From: Nitrososphaerota archaeon
Lineage (GTDB): Archaea > Thermoproteota > Nitrososphaeria > Nitrososphaerales > JAGGXQ01
Length of the DNA stretch: 6,913 bases
Direction: 5' to 3'
NCBI GenBank assembly: GCA_021162925.1
Contig: JAGGXQ010000059.1
Span: 1 to 6,913, forward strand
Shown: piece after piece, positions 1-6,406 of the stretch
Numbering within the stretch: position 1 is the stretch's first letter
How the letters are laid out: every line of letters starts with the position of its first letter
Made by a program: the position numbers and the translations under genes
Notes under the pieces: generated by a model
Told to the model about the DNA's origin: nothing
The model's input: only the letters and a program-made list of their open reading frames with translations
The model's database searches: none

Positions 1-140
1 CCGACGCCCTAGTGACCGTGAACGCCCCTTGCTACATACAGCTAAGGCTGGGCCTGCTCACGAACAAGTCCAAGATGAAGCTGTTGCACATAATCGAGCT
101 GCTCGACATGGCCTACAAGAAGGCGAAGAAGGGCGAGTAG
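1..140 (+). CDS. 3' end of a possible CCG-domain (HdrB-like) iron-sulfur protein, partial
   Basis: Only the last 45 codons are present; the reading frame begins at base 3 and ends with TAG at 138-140. Seen: a hydrophobic strand leading into NAPCY (residues 7-11 of the fragment), then a stretch ending in HIIELLDMAYKKA and a lysine-rich tail. Known: the cysteine-rich CCG domain of heterodisulfide reductase subunit B, GlpC and similar proteins ends with a strand, a CPxC-like motif, and a helix often written as histidine-x-x-glutamate-leucine-leucine. Inference: this is the end of such a domain, with Asn in place of the first Cys of the final CxxC. The fragment is short and the match is by eye, so the family could be wrong; that a gene ends here is much safer. 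It converges with the ATPase gene, with no base between the two stop codons. Confidence 0.4.
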   Translation, partial: DALVTVNAPCYIQLRLGLLTNKSKMKLLHIIELLDMAYKKAKKGE

Positions 141-1322
141 CTACCTCTCCCTCTCGAACTCGACGTTCAGCCTCCCTCCAGATAGTTTGGCCCTCTTGAG
201 GCTCATCAGGTAGGCCATGGCCGGCAAGGGTATCACGTTCACGACCTCGCCCATCTCGGTCTTCATCCTAACGATGAGCTCGTCCCCGAACCTCTCCACG
301 TCCAGGTCCTCCTTCGACGTAAAAGGAGCCCTTATCCTTATCACGAGCCTATCCTTGCTGGAGCTTATCTCGAACGGGGAACCCTTGTAGTAGATACTCG
401 CCGGGTCCTCTTCTCCAAAGAGCTCATCCGCGCACTTCTTGAGCATGTCCATCCCTTTTAGCTCCCTCTCGAAGAGCCTCAGCCTCTTTACGGGCAGAGG
501 ATATACGTTCCTCTCCAACTTCCTCTCTATCTCCTCTTGGGAGCTTATCCACTCCTTGAAGTACCCGTCCTTCACCACGCTCGGTAGCACCTTGTTTATT
601 ATCGCCAGGTCGACGTTAACACCGTAGAGATTGGTTATGAGTAGGGTCCTCATCAGGTTCTCGAAGCTGAAGGTGTCAGGGTTCGCTATGAGCCTCACGC
701 TGGATCTATCGACGTCGCTCAAGATGCCCCAGAGCCTCTCCAGCCTGCCCACGAGCGATACCTGCCCCCTTATCGCCTCTTTATCCGGGGTCGGGGCGCC
801 GAAGATGGGCTCCAGAAGCTTCATCGCACCGGCAAGGGGGCTGAGCATTCCGAGCAGCTTCCTACCGACCCTCCCGACTATCTTGGGCAGGAATATGTAC
901 CTGAGCGCCTCCCCGGATGGAACGGTGTCGAGTATGACCACGTCGTAATCGCTCCCCTCGAGCTCCTCCAGCTTGAGCAGGGCGAAGGTGTTCGTCATCG
1001 CCGGCAGGGATGCGAGCTCATAGGCGAGAACTTCGTCTATCCCTTTCGCCGATAAGACCTTTGCGAAGTATTCCTGAATGGCCGCGTAGCTCTTCTTGAC
1101 CTCCGCGATCGAGTCTATCTGCATGGCCCAGAGGTTCTTGCTAACCTCCACCGGCTCGCTCCCTACATTCGTCGAAAACGCATCGGATAGGCTGTGGGCC
1201 GGATCCGCCGATAGGACCATGGTCTTGTAGCCCAATTCGGAGCACCTCAGGCCGGTGGCGCACGAGATCACCGACTTCCCCGTTCCCCCCTTCCCCGTGT
1301 ATATCAGGATCCTGCTCGGCAC
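141..1322 (-). CDS. ArsA/Get3-family ATPase with C-terminal HSP20-like domain
   Basis: A 393-residue soluble P-loop ATPase of the ArsA/Get3 (TRC40) group. Seen: deviant Walker A GKGGTGKS at residues 10-17 with signature Lys11 and Lys16; switch I DPAHSLSD at 40-47, including the Asp that acts as catalytic base in Get3; switch II DTVPSG at 132-137, where Get3 usually has DTAPTGH, so the His is Glu here; and an INKVLP adenine-loop element at 242-247. There is no CxxC zinc pair of the kind eukaryotic Get3 uses to dimerise. Residues about 321-393 are rich in beta strands and match the HSP20-like tail (ArsA_HSP20) found on many archaeal and bacterial homologues. Known roles in the family are tail-anchored membrane protein targeting or metalloid export; no arsenite-binding cysteine triad is visible, so a targeting or chaperone role is more likely (inference). 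The start is GTG at 1322-1320, chosen because the P-loop follows at normal distance and a TATA box sits about 24 bases upstream. Confidence 0.9.
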   Translation of the reverse strand: MPSRILIYTGKGGTGKSVISCATGLRCSELGYKTMVLSADPAHSLSDAFSTNVGSEPVEVSKNLWAMQIDSIAEVKKSYAAIQEYFAKVLSAKGIDEVLAYELASLPAMTNTFALLKLEELEGSDYDVVILDTVPSGEALRYIFLPKIVGRVGRKLLGMLSPLAGAMKLLEPIFGAPTPDKEAIRGQVSLVGRLERLWGILSDVDRSSVRLIANPDTFSFENLMRTLLITNLYGVNVDLAIINKVLPSVVKDGYFKEWISSQEEIERKLERNVYPLPVKRLRLFERELKGMDMLKKCADELFGEEDPASIYYKGSPFEISSSKDRLVIRIRAPFTSKEDLDVERFGDELIVRMKTEMGEVVNVIPLPAMAYLMSLKRAKLSGGRLNVEFERER

Positions 1323-1342
1323 GCCCGATCTTAACCCATCGG

Positions 1343-1348
1343 TTTAAA
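1343..1348 (-). promoter_or_regulatory. TATA box of the ArsA-like gene
   Basis: On the minus strand the sequence GATTTAAACC contains TTTAAA, centred about 24 bases before the GTG start. Archaeal TATA boxes lie about 26 bases before the transcription start, so transcription would begin at or next to the start codon, giving a leaderless mRNA. No Shine-Dalgarno sequence lies between this box and the GTG. The match is by eye and the element is short. Confidence 0.5.
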
Positions 1349-1390
1349 TCCTTACCCTCTAGCTTCGAGGACCGATGCGTGGGCGCCCGG

Positions 1391-1550
1391 TTGAGAAAGC
1401 TTTATATACAACATCCCTCTAACCCGAAGGATGCCGAAAATAAACATTGATCCGGTCTTGTTAAACAAATACTTCAATATTCCAAGGCAAGTAAACAAAG
1501 AATTTTGGAATGAAATCAAGGTAAATCATATAAGAAATTTATCCCTTACC
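1391..1550 (+). other. AT-rich block covering the promoter and first 40 codons
   Basis: Bases 1431-1550 contain 36 G or C by hand count (30%), against 59 of 100 in 1551-1650. The change is abrupt near 1550 and lies inside an open reading frame. Codons in the block differ from the rest of the gene: AAA, AAT, GAA, CAA and ATT are frequent here, while AAG, AAC, GAG and ATA or ATC dominate afterwards. The encoded peptide still fits the N-terminus of the family, so this is real coding sequence and not a wrong start. Confidence 0.8.
1393..1408 (+). promoter_or_regulatory. BRE/TATA promoter of the glutamate synthase-like operon
   Basis: GAGAAAGC followed by TTTATATA resembles an archaeal BRE plus TATA box. 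The TATA part (1401-1408) is centred about 26 bases before the ATG at 1431, which predicts a transcript starting at the ATG itself, a leaderless mRNA. Nothing at usable Shine-Dalgarno spacing lies before the ATG; the GAAGG at 1426-1430 touches the start codon. A perfect 8-base palindrome, GGGCGCCC (1381-1388), lies just upstream and could be an operator, but there is no other support for that. Confidence 0.7.
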
Positions 1551-3659
1551 GGGAAGGCGGTACGCCCTTGGTCCCTGCCAGAGGAGAGGAGCAACAGGAT
1601 CCTCGACAGGATCTTCATGAAGAAGGGGAAGAGGGTCGAGGAGAGCGATACCAGGTGCCTTTTGGCGAACGGCAGGATAGAGCTATCCTCCCCGATTTAC
1701 TTCGCCGACATGTCCTTCGGCTCCCTGAGCGGGATACCGAACATAGCCATAGCCAGGGCTGCGGACATAACCGGGATACTCGCCGGGACCGGAGAGGGAG
1801 GGCTTCACGAGGAGGTTAGGAAGTCGAAGAGGATAGCGATCCAGTGGGCATCCGCCAGGTTCGGGGTCGATCTATCGGTCCTAGATGCGGGGATGGCCGT
1901 CGTCATAAAGGTAGGCCAGGGGGCCAAGATAGGGTTGGGGGGCCACCTCCCCGGGGTCAAGGTCACGGAGCCGATATCCAAGACGAGAAGGATACCGATC
2001 GGGACGGATGCGCTATCCCCGGCCCTACACGACGAGCTGGAGCAGAGGATAGAGGCGATGAAGGCGCTGACCGGGAAACCCGTCTTCGTCAAGATAGGGG
2101 CGAACAACACCACGCCGCTCATAGCTTTGGAGGTCGCAAGGATGGGCGCGGACGGCATCTTCATAGATGGGTATGGTGCGGGGACCGGCGCCGCTCCGGT
2201 AGTGGTAAGGGATAACGTTGGGATACCGGTGGAGCTCGTCATACCATCGGTCGACATGCTCTTGAGGGAGGAAGGCCTGAGGGACGGATTCTCGGTAGTG
2301 GCATCAGGCATGGTGAGCAACGCCGAGGACACGGCCAAGCTGATGGCCCTAGGTGCCGATGCGGTCGCCCTAGGGACGGCCCTCCTCATCTCCCTCGGTT
2401 GCATAGTGGATCGCAACTGCCATACGGGCTCCTGCGTAACTGCGATAGCGAGCAAGATCGAGCCGAACCCCAAGAAGCTCCTCGACCTGGAATGGGCCAC
2501 GGAGAGGCTCGTGAACCTGGTCAGGGGTTGGACGGAGGAGCTCAAGCTCATCATGGAGGAGGTCGGGGTGAAGAGGCTCGATGAGCTCGTAGGTAGGAGG
2601 GACCTGCTCTACGGCGTAGGCCTGAACGAGGAGACCTTAAGCATCCTAGGGATAGGAGGGGTCCCGGCCGAAGACAAGGTCGAGCTAGATCCGGATGTAT
2701 GGGATAGGAGGAGGGTCAGATACCTCAAGGAGATGTCCGGGCTGGTTGGGAAGAGGGGAGGGAAGGAGGTCATTTCGAGTATGGGAAGCCCATCTCCCCC
2801 GTTCGTGGAGAGGCCCAAGAGGATCTCCGACTGGATAAGGTGCGATGGGGCCCAAGCCACCAGGCCGAACATCGATCCCTACAGGGAGGAGATAGAGACC
2901 GAGTTCTGCCTCCCGAACGGGCTGAAGGTCCTCATGCCGATCGTGCCCAAGGTCGGTAGGGAGCTACCGAGCTGGCTGAAGGGCGTGTTCGTAAGGGTTG
3001 CGAGGTCCTTCGGCTTGCTCTCCGTGGTCGAGGGGGATGAGGAGCTCGTCCGATCCGATCCGTCCATGCTCGTATCGGAGAGCAGGGTTCCCGGCCTCGC
3101 CTTCTACGTCACAGAGTATAAAGCAGGGATGGAGGAGGGGTTCGAAGAGGAGGCCAAGCCGCTCCTGATCAGGCTAGGCAGCGATGAGCGATCCATAGGG
3201 CTCGCCCCCCGGCTCTTGAAGCACTCCGATGGGCTCATAATCGACGAAGACGTATCATACGGCAACCCCCTACCGCTCGAAATAGCCGTCTCCGAGGTCG
3301 ATCGGTCCCTTAGGAGAGAGGGGATCAGGAGCGCGAAGCTCTTAATTGCCCAGAGCGGCACCGTAAGGGGCGTCGACGACGCCTACAAGCTCATCGGCCT
3401 AGGTGCGGATCTGGTCTCATTCGACAAGGCCTTCCTCATATCGATAGGATACTACGACTCCTTGGACGAGGGAAAGGCGGAGGAAAGGTTGAAGAACACC
3501 CTTCTATCCATGTGGGAAGAGATGAGGTTGCTGGCCGCCGCCGCCGGGGTTACGAACCTGCAGTCCACCTTGGTCGGGAACAGGGAGCTCTTCAGGACCG
3601 TCGACCTGGCCCCGAGCATGAGGAAGAGGCTATACTTGAAACCCGGTGGTTCGCCATGA
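1431..3659 (+). CDS. Glutamate synthase-like FMN/3Fe-4S protein with a second, degenerate barrel
   Basis: A 742-residue protein of the FMN-binding glutamate synthase family (archaeal GltB2/GlxD type), which in its relatives joins ammonia and 2-oxoglutarate to form glutamate using electrons passed through a 3Fe-4S cluster to FMN. Seen in barrel 1 (about 70-402): ADMSFGSLSG at 92-101, GTGEGG at 119-124, VKIGANNT at 220-227, IDGYGAGTGAAP at 245-256, and the cluster motif Cys324-x5-Cys330-x4-Cys335. Residues about 487-730 repeat the same fold pattern but lack the glycine-rich FMN motifs and all three cluster cysteines. The N-terminal 60 residues have the helical lead-in of the family and no ferredoxin CxxCxxC motifs, which many archaeal homologues carry, so the electron donor must be a separate protein. 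The ATG at 1431 fits the leaderless promoter. The stop overlaps the next start (ATGA, 3656-3659). N-methylglutamate synthase (MgsC-like) is an alternative function. Confidence 0.88.
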   Translation: MPKINIDPVLLNKYFNIPRQVNKEFWNEIKVNHIRNLSLTGKAVRPWSLPEERSNRILDRIFMKKGKRVEESDTRCLLANGRIELSSPIYFADMSFGSLSGIPNIAIARAADITGILAGTGEGGLHEEVRKSKRIAIQWASARFGVDLSVLDAGMAVVIKVGQGAKIGLGGHLPGVKVTEPISKTRRIPIGTDALSPALHDELEQRIEAMKALTGKPVFVKIGANNTTPLIALEVARMGADGIFIDGYGAGTGAAPVVVRDNVGIPVELVIPSVDMLLREEGLRDGFSVVASGMVSNAEDTAKLMALGADAVALGTALLISLGCIVDRNCHTGSCVTAIASKIEPNPKKLLDLEWATERLVNLVRGWTEELKLIMEEVGVKRLDELVGRRDLLYGVGLNEETLSILGIGGVPAEDKVELDPDVWDRRRVRYLKEMSGLVGKRGGKEVISSMGSPSPPFVERPKRISDWIRCDGAQATRPNIDPYREEIETEFCLPNGLKVLMPIVPKVGRELPSWLKGVFVRVARSFGLLSVVEGDEELVRSDPSMLVSESRVPGLAFYVTEYKAGMEEGFEEEAKPLLIRLGSDERSIGLAPRLLKHSDGLIIDEDVSYGNPLPLEIAVSEVDRSLRREGIRSAKLLIAQSGTVRGVDDAYKLIGLGADLVSFDKAFLISIGYYDSLDEGKAEERLKNTLLSMWEEMRLLAAAAGVTNLQSTLVGNRELFRTVDLAPSMRKRLYLKPGGSP
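1638..2636 (+). repeat. Barrel copy 1, apparently functional (FMN and 3Fe-4S motifs present)
   Basis: This is residues about 70-402 of the synthase-like protein. It is the first unit of an internal duplication visible at protein level. It starts near TRCLLANG (74-81) and ends after the helical stretch following the cluster motif. It holds every cofactor signature I can find in the protein. The three cluster cysteines are encoded within 2400-2435. Confidence 0.75.
2889..3620 (+). repeat. Barrel copy 2, degenerate pseudo-barrel
   Basis: Residues about 487-730 repeat copy 1 in the same order. FCLPNG (492-497) matches CLLANG (76-81). KPLLIRLG (576-583) matches KPVFVKIG (216-223). SGTVRGVDD (642-650) matches SGMVSNAED (292-300). 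LGADLVSFDKAFLISIG (657-673) matches LGADAVALGTALLISLG (307-323). Over the last two blocks and the residues joining them I count about 17 identities in 37 positions. The cluster cysteines, GTGEGG and GAGTG are gone, and the unit is about 90 residues shorter. Inference: a non-catalytic barrel, used for assembly or regulation. Confidence 0.72.
3645..3649 (+). promoter_or_regulatory. Possible Shine-Dalgarno (GGTGG) for the amidotransferase gene
   Basis: GGTGG lies six bases before the ATG at 3656 and resembles part of the archaeal Shine-Dalgarno consensus (GGAGGTGA). Internal operon genes in archaea often use such sites even when the first gene is leaderless. The ATGA overlap with the preceding stop would also allow translational coupling. 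Confidence 0.4.
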
Positions 3660-5527
3660 CGGGCACTTGTAGCATCCTCGGCATCTTGAGGCTCAAAGGG
3701 GAGGCCAAGATACCCTTCTCCACCCTTTTGAAGGGGGTGGAAGCGGTAAGGCCCAGGGGTAGCAAGCTAGGGGTAGGCTTCGCCTCCGTCGACCTAGAAG
3801 GCCCGGAGCTCTTAAGGGTCAAGGCGTTCGCCGATGGCCCCGAGACCCTTGAGCGGATAAAATCCGGCCTCGCCTCGTCTGGAGGGGAGCTCGTAAGGGA
3901 AGAGCCATCCCCGGCTGGAAGGCCCTTCCTCCTGTGGACCGGGTACTTCAGGTGTGGCGATTACGATGGGTTCTTCAGGTCCATACTAGATCTCAATTCG
4001 AAGCTATCCGAGGGCGGGTTCAGGGGCAGGATTCTTCAATCCTCGAGGCACGTCGACCTTTACAAGGAGGTGGGAGCGTCTCCTAGGGAGGTCGCGGATC
4101 ACTTCGGCCTCGACGGGCGGGAAGCCGATCTCTGGCTCGCCCAAACGGGGCTGCCGACAAGCTTCCCAAGCTCCCTCCCTACTTGGCCTTGTCCTTTCTC
4201 GTCTTCGGAGTGGGTGGTCGCCCACGACGGCGAGGTGAGCTCCTTCGGCGCCAACGTCGAGTACCTGAAGGAGAAGGGGTGGAAGGGGTTCGTCGGGGCC
4301 GATAGCGAGGTCATAGCCTTCCTCCTAGACGAGCTGACCAGGGTAGAAGGGCTCGGGGTGGAGGATGCGGCAAAGCTCCTTAACAGGCCCTACGGGCGCA
4401 AGCCCTGGTCCAAGAATTGGTCGACCGAAGAGCTCTTCAGGTTCAGGGGTGCGAGCCTCGACGGCTCCTACTCGATCGTGGCCGGGTATTCCGACGGCGA
4501 GGATGTTTACATGCTCGTCCTGGTCGACAGGGCCAGGTTCAGGCCGATGGTGATAGGGATCGACGACGGCCACGTCTATGCGGCGAGCGAGGAGTGCGAG
4601 ATCAGGGCGATATCCCCGAACGCCAGGGTTTACACCTTAGAGCCCGGGAGGTACATGCTCGCCTCCATGAACAGGGGGATCGTGGAGTACGGGAGGAGCG
4701 GGCTATCCTGCTGGTTCACCGAGCTCGGCCCCTTCGGCGAGCCCCAAGCTACGGGGCAGGCCAAGGTCATCGACGCCTCGGCGATGGACAGCCTCACCCT
4801 TTACCAAGAGGTGTCGAGCGCCATAAGGGGCGGCCATAAGGAGCTCGTCTTGAAGCACGTGAACGGCCAGAGGTACATAGGGATCGGGGCGCCGGAAGGG
4901 GTCAGGTTGAGCGTCTACGGGACCCCAGGCAACTGCCTCGGGAACCTGAACAGCGGTGCCGAGATACACGTCTACGGGAACGCCGGGGACCTGGTGGGGG
5001 ATGCGATGCACGCGGGTAGGATAGTCATACACGGAGACGCCAGGGACGTCGTTGGCCAGGCCCTCCAAGGAGGCGAGATATTCGTCAGGGGGAACGTGGG
5101 GAACAGGGGGGCGATACAGATGAGGGAGTACGGAACCAAGAGGCCTTACCTCATAGTCGGGAACGTGGCCGACGATTACTTCGGGGAGTACATGGCCGGA
5201 GGTATCGCCATAGTTCTGGGGTTGGACTGCCTGCTGAAGGGCTGCGATAGGCAGCTGGTCGGGGATTACCTGGCTACGGGCATGGTCGGTGGGAGGATAT
5301 ACGTGAGGGGGAAGGTGAGGCCTCAGTCGGTAGGGCTTCGCCCCCTCGACGAATTCGGAGTGGCCCACGAGTGGAAGAGCGCGAAGGTCGAGTACAGAAG
5401 GCTCAACGATGAAGATTTGAAGCTGATAGGCGATAAGGTCCTTTCCTTCTTCAAGGAGTTCAAGCTCGATCCGGAGCTCTACGACAGGGTCATGGACTCG
5501 TACTTCACGGTCGTGACCGTAAAGTGA
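3656..5527 (+). CDS. Class II glutamine amidotransferase fused to GXGXG (glutamate synthase alpha) domain
   Basis: A 623-residue fusion. The N-terminal half (about 1-370) is an Ntn-hydrolase amidotransferase: CSILGIL at 5-11, VRPRGSKLG at 31-39, HDGEVSSFG at 190-198 and ADSEV at 215-219. The C-terminal part (about 371-575) is the GXGXG right-handed beta-helix, with regularly spaced glycines such as VYGTPGNCLGNLNSG (420-434) and VIHGDARDVVG (457-467). In bacterial GltB these domains flank the FMN barrel in one chain; here they are joined and the barrel is the preceding gene. The GlxB plus GlxC pair is the nearest arrangement I know. The start at 3656 is chosen because the family begins just before the nucleophile Cys and because it overlaps the upstream stop as ATGA; an upstream in-frame ATG at 3512 would add 48 low-complexity residues read out of frame from the upstream gene. 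Oddities: Cys5 needs removal of MTGT to become N-terminal; the expected Arg in TRxPT is Gly165; the expected Asn in HNGE is Asp191. Glutaminase activity is therefore uncertain. Confidence 0.88.
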   Translation: MTGTCSILGILRLKGEAKIPFSTLLKGVEAVRPRGSKLGVGFASVDLEGPELLRVKAFADGPETLERIKSGLASSGGELVREEPSPAGRPFLLWTGYFRCGDYDGFFRSILDLNSKLSEGGFRGRILQSSRHVDLYKEVGASPREVADHFGLDGREADLWLAQTGLPTSFPSSLPTWPCPFSSSEWVVAHDGEVSSFGANVEYLKEKGWKGFVGADSEVIAFLLDELTRVEGLGVEDAAKLLNRPYGRKPWSKNWSTEELFRFRGASLDGSYSIVAGYSDGEDVYMLVLVDRARFRPMVIGIDDGHVYAASEECEIRAISPNARVYTLEPGRYMLASMNRGIVEYGRSGLSCWFTELGPFGEPQATGQAKVIDASAMDSLTLYQEVSSAIRGGHKELVLKHVNGQRYIGIGAPEGVRLSVYGTPGNCLGNLNSGAEIHVYGNAGDLVGDAMHAGRIVIHGDARDVVGQALQGGEIFVRGNVGNRGAIQMREYGTKRPYLIVGNVADDYFGEYMAGGIAIVLGLDCLLKGCDRQLVGDYLATGMVGGRIYVRGKVRPQSVGLRPLDEFGVAHEWKSAKVEYRRLNDEDLKLIGDKVLSFFKEFKLDPELYDRVMDSYFTVVTVK

Positions 5528-5530
5528 CGG

Positions 5531-5543
5531 AAAAGCTTTACTA
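5531..5543 (+). promoter_or_regulatory. BRE/TATA promoter of the first cas6 gene
   Basis: AAAAGCTTTACTA has its TATA-like part (TTTACTA, 5537-5543) centred about 26 bases before the ATG at 5566. It shares the nine bases AAAGCTTTA with the promoter of the synthase operon, at almost the same distance from the start codon (34 against 35 bases). It lies in the 38-base gap after the amidotransferase gene. No Shine-Dalgarno is present, so a leaderless mRNA is expected and the cas gene can be transcribed independently of the operon before it. Confidence 0.65.
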
Positions 5544-5565
5544 AATCCCGTCCCACCAAATCTTA

Positions 5566-6396
5566 ATGATAATTAGGCTTAAGGTGACCTTCGAGGTCGA
5601 TAGGGATACGATAATACCTCCGTTCTCCTCGAAGGTCTCTAGGTCGATCATCTCGATCCTATGCCCTAGGCTCGAACCGCTCCTCAACTCGAAGTCCCCG
5701 TTCAAGCCCTTATCCGTATCACCTGTCTTCTTGAAGGGTAGGCCGCTCCTCAAGTACGGTAGGGAGGGCTCGCACCTGATCCTCTTCCCGGGGAACGCAT
5801 ACTCGTTCTACATGACCCTTACCGGGAAGAAGTACGGGGACCTGCTCACCGACCTGAGTTCGAGCGAGTCCTTGGAGCTGTTCGGCTCGAGCTTTAAGCT
5901 CAGGGGGACGAGCGCTTTGGTCCAGGGGTTCGATAGGGTCATCATCGAGGATGGAGAGTACTACAAGATCAGGTTCCTTACGCCAACCATCCTAACGCTC
6001 CCGGCCTCGATGAGCAAGTACGGGCACGAGAGGCACCTGCTCTTCCCTCACGCCTTCCTGATCTTCTACAGCCTGGTAAGGCATTGGAACCTTTACGCCC
6101 CCAGGGAGCTGATGTTCTTCGATCCCTACAGGCTGGCGAGCTACGCCTACTACAACTTCATGGAGGTCGACTACTCGATAAGGCCGAAGACCGTCGTCTA
6201 CGACGGGAGGAGGAGGCCTAGGGGCTTCGTGGGGTGGGCGGTGTTCAGGAAGGTCCAGAAGAGGGCGAGGTTGGACGAGATGCTCAGGAGGTTGCTCGCC
6301 TACGCAAACCTGATAGGCGTCGGGAGGTCGAGGAGCATCGGTTTTGGCGTGGTGAAGGTGGATCGGATCGGGGCAACCGTTAAATCCGACCGTTAG
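5566..6396 (+). CDS. cas6: Cas6-family CRISPR pre-crRNA endoribonuclease (first copy)
   Basis: A 276-residue RAMP-fold protein. Cas6 binds and cuts CRISPR repeat RNA to make crRNA guides for type I or III effector complexes. Seen: N-terminal strand RLKVTFEV (4-11); SKSPFKPLSVSPV (42-54), the segment that follows the first RRM helix in Cas6; FLTPTIL (137-143), a typical Cas6 FxTPT motif; RGFVGWAVF (219-227); and the C-terminal glycine-rich loop GVGRSRSIGFG (251-261), the strongest family mark. Length is normal for archaeal Cas6. The position before NSK (residue 40), where the second copy has His, is Leu here. Some crenarchaeal Cas6 proteins, such as those of Sulfolobus, also lack the catalytic His, so this need not mean inactivity. 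ATG at 5566 is supported by the promoter spacing. No CRISPR array or effector gene is in the window; those may lie downstream. Confidence 0.87.
   Translation: MIIRLKVTFEVDRDTIIPPFSSKVSRSIISILCPRLEPLLNSKSPFKPLSVSPVFLKGRPLLKYGREGSHLILFPGNAYSFYMTLTGKKYGDLLTDLSSSESLELFGSSFKLRGTSALVQGFDRVIIEDGEYYKIRFLTPTILTLPASMSKYGHERHLLFPHAFLIFYSLVRHWNLYAPRELMFFDPYRLASYAYYNFMEVDYSIRPKTVVYDGRRRPRGFVGWAVFRKVQKRARLDEMLRRLLAYANLIGVGRSRSIGFGVVKVDRIGATVKSDR
6379..6386 (+). promoter_or_regulatory. Weak TATA-like element before the second cas6-like gene
   Basis: GTTAAATC lies inside the last codons of the first cas6 gene, centred about 24 bases before the ATG at 6407. The spacing fits a leaderless start like those of the upstream genes, but the BRE is poor and co-transcription with the first copy is equally possible. 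A 7-base direct repeat ACCGTTA (6376-6382 and 6389-6395) overlaps it; this may be chance. Confidence 0.35.
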
Positions 6397-6406
6397 GCCT
6401 TTTGGG

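Noticed and set aside
1323..1430. Small RNA or tRNA gene in the divergent intergenic region
   Set aside because: No cloverleaf or long stem is visible. The region is accounted for by two facing promoters, plus an isolated GGGCGCCC palindrome.
1805..2554. Long minus-strand open frame opposite the synthase gene
   Set aside because: It is antisense to conserved FMN-barrel coding sequence, is rich in Ser, Pro and Thr as GC-rich shadows are, and has no promoter or recognisable domain.
3512..3655. 48-residue N-terminal extension of the amidotransferase from an upstream ATG
   Set aside because: The extension is upstream gene sequence read in another frame, is charged and low-complexity, and would bury the catalytic Cys. 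The ATGA overlap at 3656 is the better start.
4703..5368. Minus-strand open frame opposite the GXGXG domain
   Set aside because: The opposite strand encodes a regular, conserved glycine-repeat domain. The antisense product is a low-complexity Pro/Val/His pattern mirroring it.
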